64,000 nt of DNA from Gammaproteobacteria bacterium (lineage in GTDB: Bacteria > Pseudomonadota > Gammaproteobacteria > Steroidobacterales > Steroidobacteraceae): contig PLUE01000025.1 of NCBI GenBank assembly GCA_003164785.1, positions 1-64,000 of the forward strand. The letters are read 5' to 3'. Shown piece after piece: positions 26,481 through 34,960 of the stretch. How positions within the stretch are numbered: the stretch's first letter is position 1; the number at the start of each line of letters is the position of its first letter. The notes under the pieces are model-generated. The model had not been told where the DNA came from. It saw only the letters and a list, made by a program, of their open reading frames with translations, and did no database searches. The position numbers were made by a program, and so were the translations under genes.

Positions 26481-27422
26481 TCAGCACCGGTGAGCGCGTC
26501 GGAACTCAATTTTGGCGATGGTCTCCGGCTGCCGACGCTGACCAAAAACGATGCCAACAATTTCCGTGATCGCAGCCGAGTCGACTGGCCGATCGAACAG
26601 CGCCGGGGGCAGATCTTTGCGCATGACCTGCTCCAGATACGCATCGGTCTCAATCCCTGGCGCGCTCAACAAAAGCGAGGCTAGGTGGAGCGCGAACCGG
26701 TGATCCGGATGGCCAGGATTGCGCAGCGCCGGCCCCAACGCGCCAAAACGCGGCATGGCATCATGAACATTGGGCGGCGTTGCAAAGTACTGCGACAGAT
26801 CGGCGTGTTCGTCGGCGAGATAAAACCGGTTCAGCCCATCGAACCAGACGGTACGGTATCCCTGCGTCAATAACCCGGGCTCCCAACCGCCATGACTGGG
26901 CACCGTCGTCATGGGCCGCGTCGCTTCGATCACGATCACTGCAGGCCGCCACCGTGAGAGATCCAAGCCCGCGAGCACGTCTGCCTCGCTGCCTTCGACG
27001 TCGATTTTCAGAAAGTCGATATCCTCGATGTTCAGCGCACCGAGAACCTCCGATAGAGGAATCACCCGGGTGTCGATCAGCCACGCCTCGGCCATGTAGC
27101 GCGCCACATCGGGATCCACTTGTTCCTGGAGCGCGGACAGTCCACCCATGCCTCGCTGGCGCTTGAAACTCGCGCTACCCGTTACCGCGCCAGCTGCGGC
27201 ACACACCGTGTGATCTCGCGGACGAAGACGCGTGAGTTCGGCCGCGCGCTCGGGCAGCGGCTCCAGGTTGACGCCCGACCACCCACGCTCGTAGAACACC
27301 TGGGTGACGCTGTCCGTAATGGGCGAGGATGCCCCAACGTCGATATAGAGCCCTTGCGGTTTATCACGAAAGCAGCGCCACAGGAGCACGTCCTCGGCAT
27401 TTTGGGCGTATGAAAATGGCAT
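26481..27422 (-). CDS. FkbM-family methyltransferase
   Basis: 313 aa from the ATG at 27422 (MPFSYAQNAEDVLLWRCF, the usual start of this subgroup). SAM-binding segments are GLYIDVGASSPITDSV and GVNLEPLPERAAEL; IDFLKIDVEGSEADVL is the FkbM hallmark. These enzymes O-methylate sugars or other hydroxyls. The last 90 residues form an extra helical tail, perhaps for glycan binding. It precedes the Hint gene on the same strand and belongs by theme with the glycan genes further right. Confidence 0.9.
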   Translation of the reverse strand: MPFSYAQNAEDVLLWRCFRDKPQGLYIDVGASSPITDSVTQVFYERGWSGVNLEPLPERAAELTRLRPRDHTVCAAAGAVTGSASFKRQRGMGGLSALQEQVDPDVARYMAEAWLIDTRVIPLSEVLGALNIEDIDFLKIDVEGSEADVLAGLDLSRWRPAVIVIEATRPMTTVPSHGGWEPGLLTQGYRTVWFDGLNRFYLADEHADLSQYFATPPNVHDAMPRFGALGPALRNPGHPDHRFALHLASLLLSAPGIETDAYLEQVMRKDLPPALFDRPVDSAAITEIVGIVFGQRRQPETIAKIEFRRAHRC

Positions 27423-27558
27423 CGTCGGCCTCGCGCAGTTCACGCCTGAAGGATAGTGCGCCTGAGACGCCGACATCACCAGTGCTGAGCAACGGCTATC
27501 ACGCGCCGCAGTATAGAGGCGGGATCTGCGGCAGCCGAGGAAGCGCGTCTCTGTATCA

Positions 27559-27902
27559 TTGCCATGCCTCGTATGCATTGTTGTCTCGACGGTTCTGATT
27601 GCTCTTTTTGTCGATCCACGGCTGGCGAACGCCGCAGCGCCGACGATCAGCCTGACGGCCCCGGCAACCCCGGCCACGGAGACCGATCAGTCGTCGATCA
27701 CGCTGTCGGGCAGCGCGACCAGCGATGCGGGCCTGAACAGCGTGCGTTGGGTCAATCAATTTGAGCAACGAGGCACCGGAACCTCGAGCGGATCAGCTCA
27801 ATCGACCTGGAGCGTCGCGAACATTCCCCTGCGGCCGGGCGTCAATCTCGTCACGGTTACCGTGGTCGACGGCGCCAACCGCGGCGCCTCCACGCACCTG
27901 AC
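27559..27902 (+). pseudogene. 5' fragment of a secreted Ig-like-domain protein
   Basis: Starts at a TTG; signal peptide CLVCIVVSTVLIALFVDPRL then ANAAAP. The mature part (TISLTAPATPATETDQSSIT, LRPGVNLVTVTVVDGANRG) resembles a bacterial Ig-like domain. At 27903 the sequence switches to a piece of the sulfotransferase gene on the other strand, so the original 3' part is lost; the frame runs on meaninglessly to 28029. Confidence 0.6.
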
Positions 27903-28070
27903 AATCAACTCGAGCGCGCGCCGGCAGCTCGCCGCGGCCTCGTCCGAGCGCCAGCCGTTGAGCAGCGCCTCGCCCAGTTTGGCGTGCAGCTCGGCGTCCT
28001 CGGGTCTTAAGTCCAGCGCCCTGCGGTAACTCGCCGCGGCCTCTTGGGCGCGCCCGAGGGCGCGCAGGCG
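27903..28070 (-). pseudogene. Sulfotransferase gene fragment (copy B of the block)
   Basis: About 168 bp nearly identical to 21597-21760, coding TPR units of the TPR-sulfotransferase (LRPEDAELHAKLGEALL). Both ends are abrupt: on the left the Ig-like fragment, on the right a jump into the Rieske copy. It shows that the sulfotransferase-Rieske-TolC block was duplicated and then deleted internally. Confidence 0.85.
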
Positions 28071-28256
28071 CCGGGTAGCTCTTGATGCCGTTCGGCAGCC
28101 GGTCCACTCCGCCGAAATACGGCACGCCCACGCATTTTCCGCTGCAATTGTAGGTCCAGCCGTGGTAGTGGCATTTGAGCTCGTCGCCGCTCACTACACC
28201 TAAGGAGAGCGGTACCTAGCCGTGCGCACAGCGATCCTCCAGTGCGAACACCTGAC
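28071..28256 (-). pseudogene. Middle part of the split Rieske gene (copy B)
   Basis: Corresponds to about residues 67-126 of the intact Rieske protein (DELKCHYHGWTYNCSG, VPYFGGVDRLPNGIKSYP). It has a stop-generating change (ggtacctagccg) between the two Rieske ligand pairs. It ends at the 6-bp duplication cctgac beside the cassette; the 5' part of the gene resumes at 31693. Confidence 0.85.
28251..28256. repeat. Target-site duplication cctgac, left copy
   Basis: cctgac precedes the cassette; the same 6 bp follow it at 31693-31698. Joining the flanks restores the intact Rieske sequence gcgaacacctg-ccgctcttg as in copy A. The two bases before may extend the repeat to 8 bp. Confidence 0.75.
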
Positions 28257-28576
28257 TGATTATTCCGGCTGTAATGATGGACAGGAATTCCAGAGCATTG
28301 TGGATACGGATTTCGTTTGAACGTGGACAGGGTGCTTTGGTGATGGTGGACAGTTTACGCAGTGAGCTGGAATAGCGTTTACGATGCCGTGCCGGCATGG
28401 TGAACAAGCAGCTGTCGATAGCTGCCCGTCGATCATTGCCGGGGCCTTTCTCATTCCCGCAACAGGACCATTCCAATGATCCTCCAACTGATCGGAGCGC
28501 GATCTGCGCCTTCGTCTTTGTTGTCGGTCTCTACGAGATCGGCGCCCAGATTTTCGTATTCCTCAAGAGCTTTGCG

Positions 28577-29773
28577 CTACGCGCTCGCCGGCTGCCTAGG
28601 GCTGGCGGTGCGGGTGCCGAGAAAAACCAGCGGGACCGCGATTGCATAAATGACGACCACCGAGAGCCAGATGGCTCCGGGCCACTCCTTCTGGACCACA
28701 AAGTAAAAGGTTGAGAATGCCAGCGGGCCGATGATGGAGGCCAGGCTTACGGCCGAGGTCATCACTCCTTGCAACTGGCCTTGGCGGGCTGGATCAACCT
28801 GCCGGGTGGCTATGGCCTGAAAAGCTGGTGTGCCAATGTCGCCGAGAGCGAAGATCGGCATTATTGCGAATACGATCCAGCCTTGGTTGGCGAAGGCCAT
28901 GGCGACAAGAGCGATGCAGGCGCAGGCAATCCCGACAAAAACGGTCCTGCGATCGCCGAGCAGTTTGGTCGCCGGGCCGGGCAAGAGTGCCTGCACCAGC
29001 GTGTGGCAGACACCGAACGTACCCAGCGAAAGGCCGATCCACAGGCCATTCCAGTGGAACGTGTCGAAGCCCCACAACGCCCAACAGGTGCCGTAAGCCT
29101 CTCCGGTGGCGCTCAAGATGAAAAACACGAGGATGATCGGCAGAAGCCCCTTCATCGAGAACACCCAGCCGAGCGGCCGAAGCGGGTTGAGCGCGGCCAG
29201 ATTGATCTTCTCGCGGGCCGGTGTGCGAGACTCGGGAAGGACGAACAAAGCCAGAAGGAAATTGCAGGCGTTCAGCACGGCGGCGGCGATGAAAGGGAGC
29301 CGCAGCCAGTAGTCGCCCAGCACTCCGCCGAGAAGCGGCCCAATGATGAAGCCGATGCCAAACATGGCGTTGAACAGGCCGAAGCGACGGACCCGCTTTT
29401 CCTCGGGAGAAATGTCGGTGATGTAGGCCGTTGCCACGGAGACATTGGCGCTGGTCAGGCCAGCGATGGCGCGGCCTAGTAGCAGCATCCAAAGCTGCGG
29501 CGCGAACGCCATGACGACATAATTGATCGCCGCACCCGCCAGGGAAAGGAGTAGCACCGGACGCCTGCCAAGGTTGTCGCTCAAAGCGCCGAGCAAGGGC
29601 GCGAAGAGGAACTGCATGACCGCATAGAGCGCGGTCATTATCCCGACGTAGGGCGCGATATGGTGGGTGTGCGTCACCTCCTCAAGAAGCCGCGGGAGAA
29701 TTGGAAAGATGAGGCCGATGCCTACGGCGTCGAGGCCGATGGCGGCATAGATAACGACAAGGGGTCTGATCAT
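28577..29773 (-). CDS. MFS drug efflux transporter, TetA/TCR-like
   Basis: 398 aa from the ATG at 29773; a TTG 12 bp earlier is the other possible start. Twelve membrane helices are expected; motif A between helices 2 and 3 is GALSDNLGRRPVLL, and the N-terminus IYAAIGLDAVGIGLIFPILP is typical of the tetracycline-type family. It is a proton-coupled exporter of the inner membrane; the substrate is not certain. It lies directly behind the oxidoreductase gene inside the cassette and is probably controlled by the divergent TetR regulator. Confidence 0.9.
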   Translation of the reverse strand: MIRPLVVIYAAIGLDAVGIGLIFPILPRLLEEVTHTHHIAPYVGIMTALYAVMQFLFAPLLGALSDNLGRRPVLLLSLAGAAINYVVMAFAPQLWMLLLGRAIAGLTSANVSVATAYITDISPEEKRVRRFGLFNAMFGIGFIIGPLLGGVLGDYWLRLPFIAAAVLNACNFLLALFVLPESRTPAREKINLAALNPLRPLGWVFSMKGLLPIILVFFILSATGEAYGTCWALWGFDTFHWNGLWIGLSLGTFGVCHTLVQALLPGPATKLLGDRRTVFVGIACACIALVAMAFANQGWIVFAIMPIFALGDIGTPAFQAIATRQVDPARQGQLQGVMTSAVSLASIIGPLAFSTFYFVVQKEWPGAIWLSVVVIYAIAVPLVFLGTRTASPRQPASA

Positions 29774-29781
29774 CGTTGGGC

Positions 29782-30693
29782 TCAAGCGACGGAAATAATG
29801 AGTTTGCCCGTAACGTGCCCCTTGGCGCTGACTTCCTGCGCCTCTACAGTTTGCTCAAGCGGAAAGGTCTGTTCCACGCGCAAACGGAAAAGGCCCTCGG
29901 AACAAAGCCGAGCCACATCGGCCAAGACCCGCTCCAGATCTTTCGGAGGCCCGGAAGAAAACTTCGCGCCGTACTGCGGAGCCGAGAAATCGGCGACGGA
30001 AAGAACGCGCGAAGGATCGCCGACGATTTCGATCAACTCCGAGATGATCCCCGAGCCGGCGAGATCGAGGGCTGCGTCCACGCCCTTTGGCGCGAGTTCC
30101 CTCACGCGTTCCGCCAGGCCCGGTCCGTATGTCGTCGGGATGGCGCCGAGCTCGCGCAAGTAGTCATGCTTTTGCGCGCTCGCCGTGCCGATTACGGTAA
30201 TCCCGCGCAGGCGCGCGAATTGGAGGACGGCCGAACCAATCCCACCTGAGGCTCCGCTCACCAGAAGCGTCTCACCGGATTTCACGCCCACCTCGTCAAG
30301 GGCGCGCGTTGCCGTGTCGGCGATCACTGGAAGGCCACCAGCAACTTCGAACGACAGATCATCCGGCTTTTTGGCCCAGTGTGTGAGAACCGCATATTGG
30401 GCCATGGCCATCGCGTGTTCGCCGCAGCCGAAGACGGCATCTCCGACTGAGACGTTGGAAACGCCTGGGCCGACCTCATCCACGATGCCCGACGCCTCGA
30501 CGCCGATACCTGAGGGAAATGTAACCTCCTCGAACTCGCGGTATTGTCCGGCCAGACGTTTCCAGTCCGAGGGATTGACACCGGCGGCCCGCACTGCGAT
30601 CCGCACTTGGCCGGGGCCAGCGTGTGGCTCATCGACCTCGACAACATGCAGGACCTCCGGGCCTCCATATTCGCTGAACTGAACTGCCTTCAT
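29782..30693 (-). CDS. NADP-dependent quinone oxidoreductase-like MDR protein
   Basis: 303 aa. A medium-chain reductase without structural zinc: N-terminal MKAVQFSEYGGPEVL, substrate domain SGIGVEASGIVDEVGPGV, and dinucleotide loop LLVSGASGGIGSAVLQFARL. Related to quinone/zeta-crystallin-type oxidoreductases that reduce quinones and enals. It leads the two-gene operon with the MFS gene and faces the tetR gene across the operator at 30706-30728, so it is likely a detoxification step induced together with efflux. Confidence 0.9.
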   Translation of the reverse strand: MKAVQFSEYGGPEVLHVVEVDEPHAGPGQVRIAVRAAGVNPSDWKRLAGQYREFEEVTFPSGIGVEASGIVDEVGPGVSNVSVGDAVFGCGEHAMAMAQYAVLTHWAKKPDDLSFEVAGGLPVIADTATRALDEVGVKSGETLLVSGASGGIGSAVLQFARLRGITVIGTASAQKHDYLRELGAIPTTYGPGLAERVRELAPKGVDAALDLAGSGIISELIEIVGDPSRVLSVADFSAPQYGAKFSSGPPKDLERVLADVARLCSEGLFRLRVEQTFPLEQTVEAQEVSAKGHVTGKLIISVA

Positions 30694-30705
30694 GAGAGTC
30701 CCATT

Positions 30706-30728
30706 TATATACTGAATTCCAGTATATA
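30706..30728. promoter_or_regulatory. TetR-type operator between divergent genes
   Basis: tatatactg-aattc-cagtatata: 9-bp perfect arms with a 5-bp centre, in the 73-bp gap between the oxidoreductase and tetR starts. It is well placed to control both directions. Confidence 0.75.
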
Positions 30729-30766
30729 CTTAGTACATATTAGAGCGCGTGAATAGCAACACATAA

Positions 30767-31399
30767 ATGCCATCCGACCGTCGAACCCGCAAGCGCCTCG
30801 CCACGCGACAAGGCATCTCCAACGCCGCAACGCGCCTGTTTTTCGAGCGAGGCTTCGATCATGTGACGGTGGACGAGATCGCGGCCGCCGCCGATGTCGG
30901 ACGGATGACGGTGTTCAATCATTTTCCGCGCAAGGAGGACATGTTCTTTGATCGCGACGAAGAGGGTCGCGAGATGCTGCGCGAAGCTTTGCGGCAGCGC
31001 GATCCCCGCGTTGCCCCGATTGAGACGTTACGGTTGCTCGCTCATCGGCTCGCTGCGGAACAGAGCCCTTACGTCGAATTTTCTGCTAGGAGCCAAGGCT
31101 TCATAGAGACGATCGAGGGGAGCGACACTCTCAAGGCTCGGGCTAGGGCGATAGGTGACGAGATCGCGCAAATCCTTGCGGTGGCGCTATCCGAATGCGT
31201 AGGGCGAGAACCTACCGATCCCGACGCCCAACTGGCGGCCGGTCTGCTCTTGGCGACGTGGACCGTGGCCCTCGTCCAGGCTCACCGGACCTTTCGACAG
31301 GAGCGAAATACCAAGAAAGCGAAGGCCGCCTTTCTCGCTATTGTTGATAAGGGAACCATCGGCCTAAAAGCCGCAATGGCTGGCACGCCTTACGCCTGA
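30767..31399 (+). CDS. TetR-family transcriptional repressor
   Basis: 210 aa. The N-terminal helix-turn-helix is typical (GISNAATRLFFERGFDHVTV, then ADVGRMTVFNHFPRKEDMFF). The C-terminal half is the variable ligand-binding domain. It is divergent from the oxidoreductase-MFS operon, with a strong palindrome between, which is the standard arrangement for a self-regulating repressor released by the drug. No damage seen. Confidence 0.92.
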   Translation: MPSDRRTRKRLATRQGISNAATRLFFERGFDHVTVDEIAAAADVGRMTVFNHFPRKEDMFFDRDEEGREMLREALRQRDPRVAPIETLRLLAHRLAAEQSPYVEFSARSQGFIETIEGSDTLKARARAIGDEIAQILAVALSECVGREPTDPDAQLAAGLLLATWTVALVQAHRTFRQERNTKKAKAAFLAIVDKGTIGLKAAMAGTPYA

Positions 31400-31524
31400 A
31401 CAACCTGAGCAATCACCTTCTGCCCGCTCTCATTGAGCACCCAGAGGTTCCGATGCGCATCGGGGATATTTCCAAGGGGGCGGGATATCAAACTCGTGCC
31501 TCCGCTAGCCTTCAGAGCCGCCAT
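31390..31524 (-). CDS. Short ORF, probably a gene remnant
   Basis: 44 codons ending in HRNLWVLNESGQKVIAQVVQ plus A, overlapping the tetR stop from the opposite side. The composition is protein-like, and it could be the C-terminus of a gene lost during formation of the cassette. I do not recognise it. Confidence 0.35.
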   Translation of the reverse strand: MAALKASGGTSLISRPLGNIPDAHRNLWVLNESGQKVIAQVVQA

Positions 31525-31692
31525 TGGTGTCTGAACGTGGTTGTTAAGAGGAAGGGACTGCCGATGACTGAAAAATCGTCATCCCAGCAACTCATCGTGA
31601 ATACCCGAAAATAGCCGGCGGCGCACGCCGCCGACTTCGCGGCATTGTCCACGATGGCCTGGAATCCTTGTCCACGATCAATGGAATACGCA

Positions 31693-31888
31693 CCTGACCG
31701 CTCTTGCCGCGGTAGATCACGATGGGTTCGCCCGCGAAATGCCGTCCCAGGGCCTTGCCCTCCTTCAATTCCGTGGACCAGGCCACCGGGTACCAATAAT
31801 CCGGGTGGGCACCCACGCGCCGCAAATCGAAGGCATTGGGCGAATTGGCCACCCGGATGGGGACTATGGTCGGGCTATCTTCCAGCAT
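31693..31888 (-). pseudogene. 5' part of the split Rieske gene (copy B)
   Basis: Codes residues 1 to about 66 nearly identical to the intact Rieske protein (MLEDSPTIVPIRVANSPNAF ... IVIYRGKSGQV), then runs into the cassette end. The spacer behind it (31889-31985) also matches 23205-23315, showing that the duplication covered the intergenic region. Confidence 0.9.
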
Positions 31889-32006
31889 CGGGAGCTCCAG
31901 GAATCGGGGTCTTGCCTACAAGAATAACCCGGACGGCGCGAATTCCGAAGTTAGGGAAGCTCCTCTTGACTGGCCGGGGGTTGTGAGCCTGTCAGGGGAC
32001 CCAAGA

Positions 32007-33473
32007 TCACGGCAGCGGCGCGTCGTCCCGCAGAGGCTCGGCGCTGGTGAGGCGGCCCAAAGCCAGCGCCAGCGACGCTCGGGCGACCTTCCAACCGAGT
32101 TCGGCGTTGATGCGTAATTGGCGCGACGTCGAGGCCGCCGTCTGCGCCGTCAACACGTCGACGATCGTGCCCACGCCGGACTGATAGCGGCCGAGCGCGA
32201 CGTCCAGATTGTCCGCCGCGGTCTTGTTGAGCGCCGCCGTGGCGACGAGTTGTTGGTTGGCGGAATCGAGACCATAGTAGGCGTTCCACACGTCGAGCGT
32301 CACGCTCAATCCAACTTGTTCGAGATTCGAGTCCTGTGCTTGCAGGGTCGCCTGCGCCTGCCGCACGCCATAGGTCGTCGCGAACCCCGTAAAGATCGGC
32401 CAGGTCACGGTCAGGCCAATCTGGTTGTAGTTTTCGTTCGGAACGTCGGTGGTGGTCACCAGACTGTGCATCGCACCCAGGGCAATCGTCGGCCGGCCCA
32501 ACGCCCGGGCCACCCCGATGTTGGCCTCGGCGGCATCGCGCTGCGCCTGAGCGGCCTTCAAGTCCGGTCGCTGACGCGCGGCCTCGGCCATGAGATCGGC
32601 CATCCGCGCCGTCAGGGTCGGGAGTTCCGTCGGAATCGGTTCGGGATCGAGTTGGAATCCCTCGTCTGCCGTCAAACCTAGCGTGACGGCCAGGGTGCCC
32701 CGCGCACCCTTTGCGGAGGCATACGCTTGCACGCGCGCGAGGACTGCTTGTCCGTGCGCGGTTTCGGCCTGTAAGACGTCGGCCAGGGTGGCGACACCGC
32801 CGCCTTGGAGCGCGCGGGCGATCTCGAGGCTGTGCTCGGACACCTCTTCTGTGGTCTTCGCCGCCGTCAGGCCCGAATCTGCAGCCACAACGCCGTAATA
32901 AGCTTGGACGACGAGGCGTACGACCTGCTGGGCGACGCTCGTTGCCGTGGCGGCGGCGGCATCCATCAAGCTGCGGGCGCTTTTGATCTTGCCGGTCCGA
33001 GCCCCGAAATCGTAGAGGGTCCAGGTCAAATTCGCTGCGGCGTCACCGGAATTCTGAGCCCCCGATACAATGGCGCCGGTGACGTCCGCATGGGGACCGT
33101 ACGCCCGAGCTTCTTGACCGGTGATCGTGAGGCTTGGCAGCCAGGCGCTCTCGGCGCCCCCTAAGGCTGCGGCTTGCTCATGAGCTACGGCCCAAGCGGA
33201 ACGCGTTTGCGGATTACGGCACAGCGCCAGATTCACGGCGGCGGGAAAGGTCAGTGCACCACCCGGGATGGCACAGTCATGGCCGAGCGGATCGTCGAGG
33301 CCCTGCGTGTCACGATGCAGCGCGGCATCGGTCTTGAATGGATCCGGAGGGTTGGCATGTGCCGGCAGACCCCATACCAATAGCCCAAGAACACCTGTAA
33401 CGAGTGTAGAAGGTCGCAACAATCCCTTTGTCCCCAATTTAATTTTCGAGGCGAAGGCCTTGAATGCACTCAA
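32007..33473 (-). CDS. TolC-family outer-membrane channel of the type I system (copy B, intact)
   Basis: 488 aa from a TTG. Signal peptide (TLVTGVLGLLVWGLPAHA). Two homologous halves of the OEP domain: ALTFPAAVNLALCRNPQTRS with WLPSLTITGQEARAYG, and the second half with RPDLKAAQAQRDAAEANIG and YGVRQAQATLQAQDSN. TolC trimers form the outer-membrane tunnel for type I export. It lies about 100 bp behind the HlyD gene on the same strand and completes the export operon. Copy A (23267-23931) is broken, so this is the only working copy in the window. Confidence 0.92.
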   Translation of the reverse strand: MSAFKAFASKIKLGTKGLLRPSTLVTGVLGLLVWGLPAHANPPDPFKTDAALHRDTQGLDDPLGHDCAIPGGALTFPAAVNLALCRNPQTRSAWAVAHEQAAALGGAESAWLPSLTITGQEARAYGPHADVTGAIVSGAQNSGDAAANLTWTLYDFGARTGKIKSARSLMDAAAATATSVAQQVVRLVVQAYYGVVAADSGLTAAKTTEEVSEHSLEIARALQGGGVATLADVLQAETAHGQAVLARVQAYASAKGARGTLAVTLGLTADEGFQLDPEPIPTELPTLTARMADLMAEAARQRPDLKAAQAQRDAAEANIGVARALGRPTIALGAMHSLVTTTDVPNENYNQIGLTVTWPIFTGFATTYGVRQAQATLQAQDSNLEQVGLSVTLDVWNAYYGLDSANQQLVATAALNKTAADNLDVALGRYQSGVGTIVDVLTAQTAASTSRQLRINAELGWKVARASLALALGRLTSAEPLRDDAPLP

Positions 33474-33571
33474 TCTAACATGATTTTTCGATGCGGCAAG
33501 AAAGGCATTTTGGCTCGCAATTCATTCACGCTAGATTAGTAACGATGAATGCAGGTGGGTTGCGGGAAGTC

Positions 33572-34960
33572 CTACGGCTCCCGCATCGCTTCCGATCCGG
33601 TGCGCATCGCGCCCTCGACCAAATACGACAGAATCGTGCGCTTGCCGACCATGATGTCGCCCGACACCGTCATACCCGGGATCAGCCGAAAATCAGCTGG
33701 CACGTTGCGCAGATGCGCTTCCTTGATCGCCACCCGGACTTTAAAATAGGGCGGCACTGGTACATTATTGTCGTCGGTGGTGAACGTTCCCTCACTGATG
33801 GTCTTGATGGCGCCTTTGGCGGTGCCGTGCTGCAGGTAGCGATATGCATCCAGCTTTACTTGGACGGGATCGCCTACCTTGATGAAGCCGATGTCCTCCG
33901 AGCGTACATTCACATCGGCCTCCAAGGGGCCGTCGAGCGGCACCAGCGTGAACAAGGGCTCCTGCCCCATCGCCTGAGCGTTTCCACCCGTCACCGAACC
34001 CGACGACACTCGTCCCACCTTGAGCACCACCGCATCGGCGGGTGCATCGAGGCTCGCGAGATCGCTCAATTTTTGGGCCTTTTGCAGGTTCTGCCGCGTC
34101 ACGTCGAGGTCATTACGCACCGTCACCAGTTCGGTACCGGTGTCGGAATTCCATTTCTGTATGTACGATTCGCGCTGCGCCTTGAGCGCCGCCATGGTCT
34201 GACGCAGCGCGGCCATCTGATTTTGCGCGTCCCCCAAAAGACGCCCCATCTCGGTGCGCTCGTCCGTTGCCTGCATCGATTGCAGCTTGGACACGTATCC
34301 TTTCTCCAGTAACGGCTGGTACACCTTTTCAGTCTCCTCCGCCAGCTTAAGACGCTTCGCATATTCCCGAGAATTCGCCTCGTACTGATCCACTTGGGAC
34401 TGTGCGCCATGAATGCGGCTGTCAAAATCGGCGAGGTCGAATCGATATTGCGCCTGCCGCTTCTGCCAAATCGCGCCTTGAAGCAATTGCGCCGAGTCCG
34501 TGGCGGCAAACTCGTATGGCCGCCCCGCGAGTTCCGCATCGAGCCGCATCACAGCCGCCTCGTCGCTGGCGAGCTTCTGCTGCAACTGCTTCAGATCGGC
34601 GCTTGTGAAAGTGGGATCGAGGGTCGCGAGCACTTGATCCTTTTTCACCACATCACCCGCCTTCACCAGGATCTGGCGCACGATGCCAGTGTCGAAGGGC
34701 GACACGTAAAACGCGCCAGCGGCCGGCACGACACGCCCGACACTGGTGACCACGCGATCAAGTTTCACCACAGCACAGAGGCCGATGGAAAGCACGACAA
34801 TAGCCGCCAGCGCATATAGCATCATGTGCTCGCTGGCAGGGGCCGTCCGCAGAAATACAGCCGCGGTTTCGGACTCGAACGCGCCGACCACCTGGCCCAC
34901 TGCATTGTTCTTGCGACGCAGCGTCACCGCGCGGCGGGTGGCGGTTGGAGTGGTACTCAT
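33572..34960 (-). CDS. HlyD-family type I secretion membrane fusion protein
   Basis: 462 aa from the ATG at 34960, which overlaps the ABC gene stop (ATGA). A cytoplasmic N-terminus, one membrane helix (MMLYALAAIVVLSIGLCAVV), lipoyl half-motif GIVRQILVKAGDVVKKDQVL, a long periplasmic coiled coil (about residues 120-290), then a beta-barrel domain ending with the RTILSYLVEGAMR segment typical of type I adaptors. It bridges the ABC ATPase and TolC. Length is normal. Confidence 0.95.
   Translation of the reverse strand: MSTTPTATRRAVTLRRKNNAVGQVVGAFESETAAVFLRTAPASEHMMLYALAAIVVLSIGLCAVVKLDRVVTSVGRVVPAAGAFYVSPFDTGIVRQILVKAGDVVKKDQVLATLDPTFTSADLKQLQQKLASDEAAVMRLDAELAGRPYEFAATDSAQLLQGAIWQKRQAQYRFDLADFDSRIHGAQSQVDQYEANSREYAKRLKLAEETEKVYQPLLEKGYVSKLQSMQATDERTEMGRLLGDAQNQMAALRQTMAALKAQRESYIQKWNSDTGTELVTVRNDLDVTRQNLQKAQKLSDLASLDAPADAVVLKVGRVSSGSVTGGNAQAMGQEPLFTLVPLDGPLEADVNVRSEDIGFIKVGDPVQVKLDAYRYLQHGTAKGAIKTISEGTFTTDDNNVPVPPYFKVRVAIKEAHLRNVPADFRLIPGMTVSGDIMVGKRTILSYLVEGAMRTGSEAMREP

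Larger units (their letters stand above)
28257..31692. mobile_element. Passenger cassette with IS21-like ends and no transposase
   Basis: A 3.4-kb unit that starts tgattattcc and ends ggaatacgca, so its ends read TG(at/cg)TATTCC inward. Behind both ends lie matching subterminal blocks (gatggacaggaattccag on the left; cgtggacaaggattccag on the right, inverted) and further gtggacag words, as in IS21 ends. It is flanked by a 6-bp duplication and splits a Rieske gene. Inside are an MFS efflux gene, an oxidoreductase gene and a tetR gene but no istA or istB. It would need a transposase supplied in trans. A solo right end of the same type is at 20040-20113. Confidence 0.75.

Noticed and set aside
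28397..28714. 105-codon plus-strand frame at the left side of the cassette
   Set aside because: It has no recognisable domain and runs into the antisense of the MFS gene; not evidence for a transposase.
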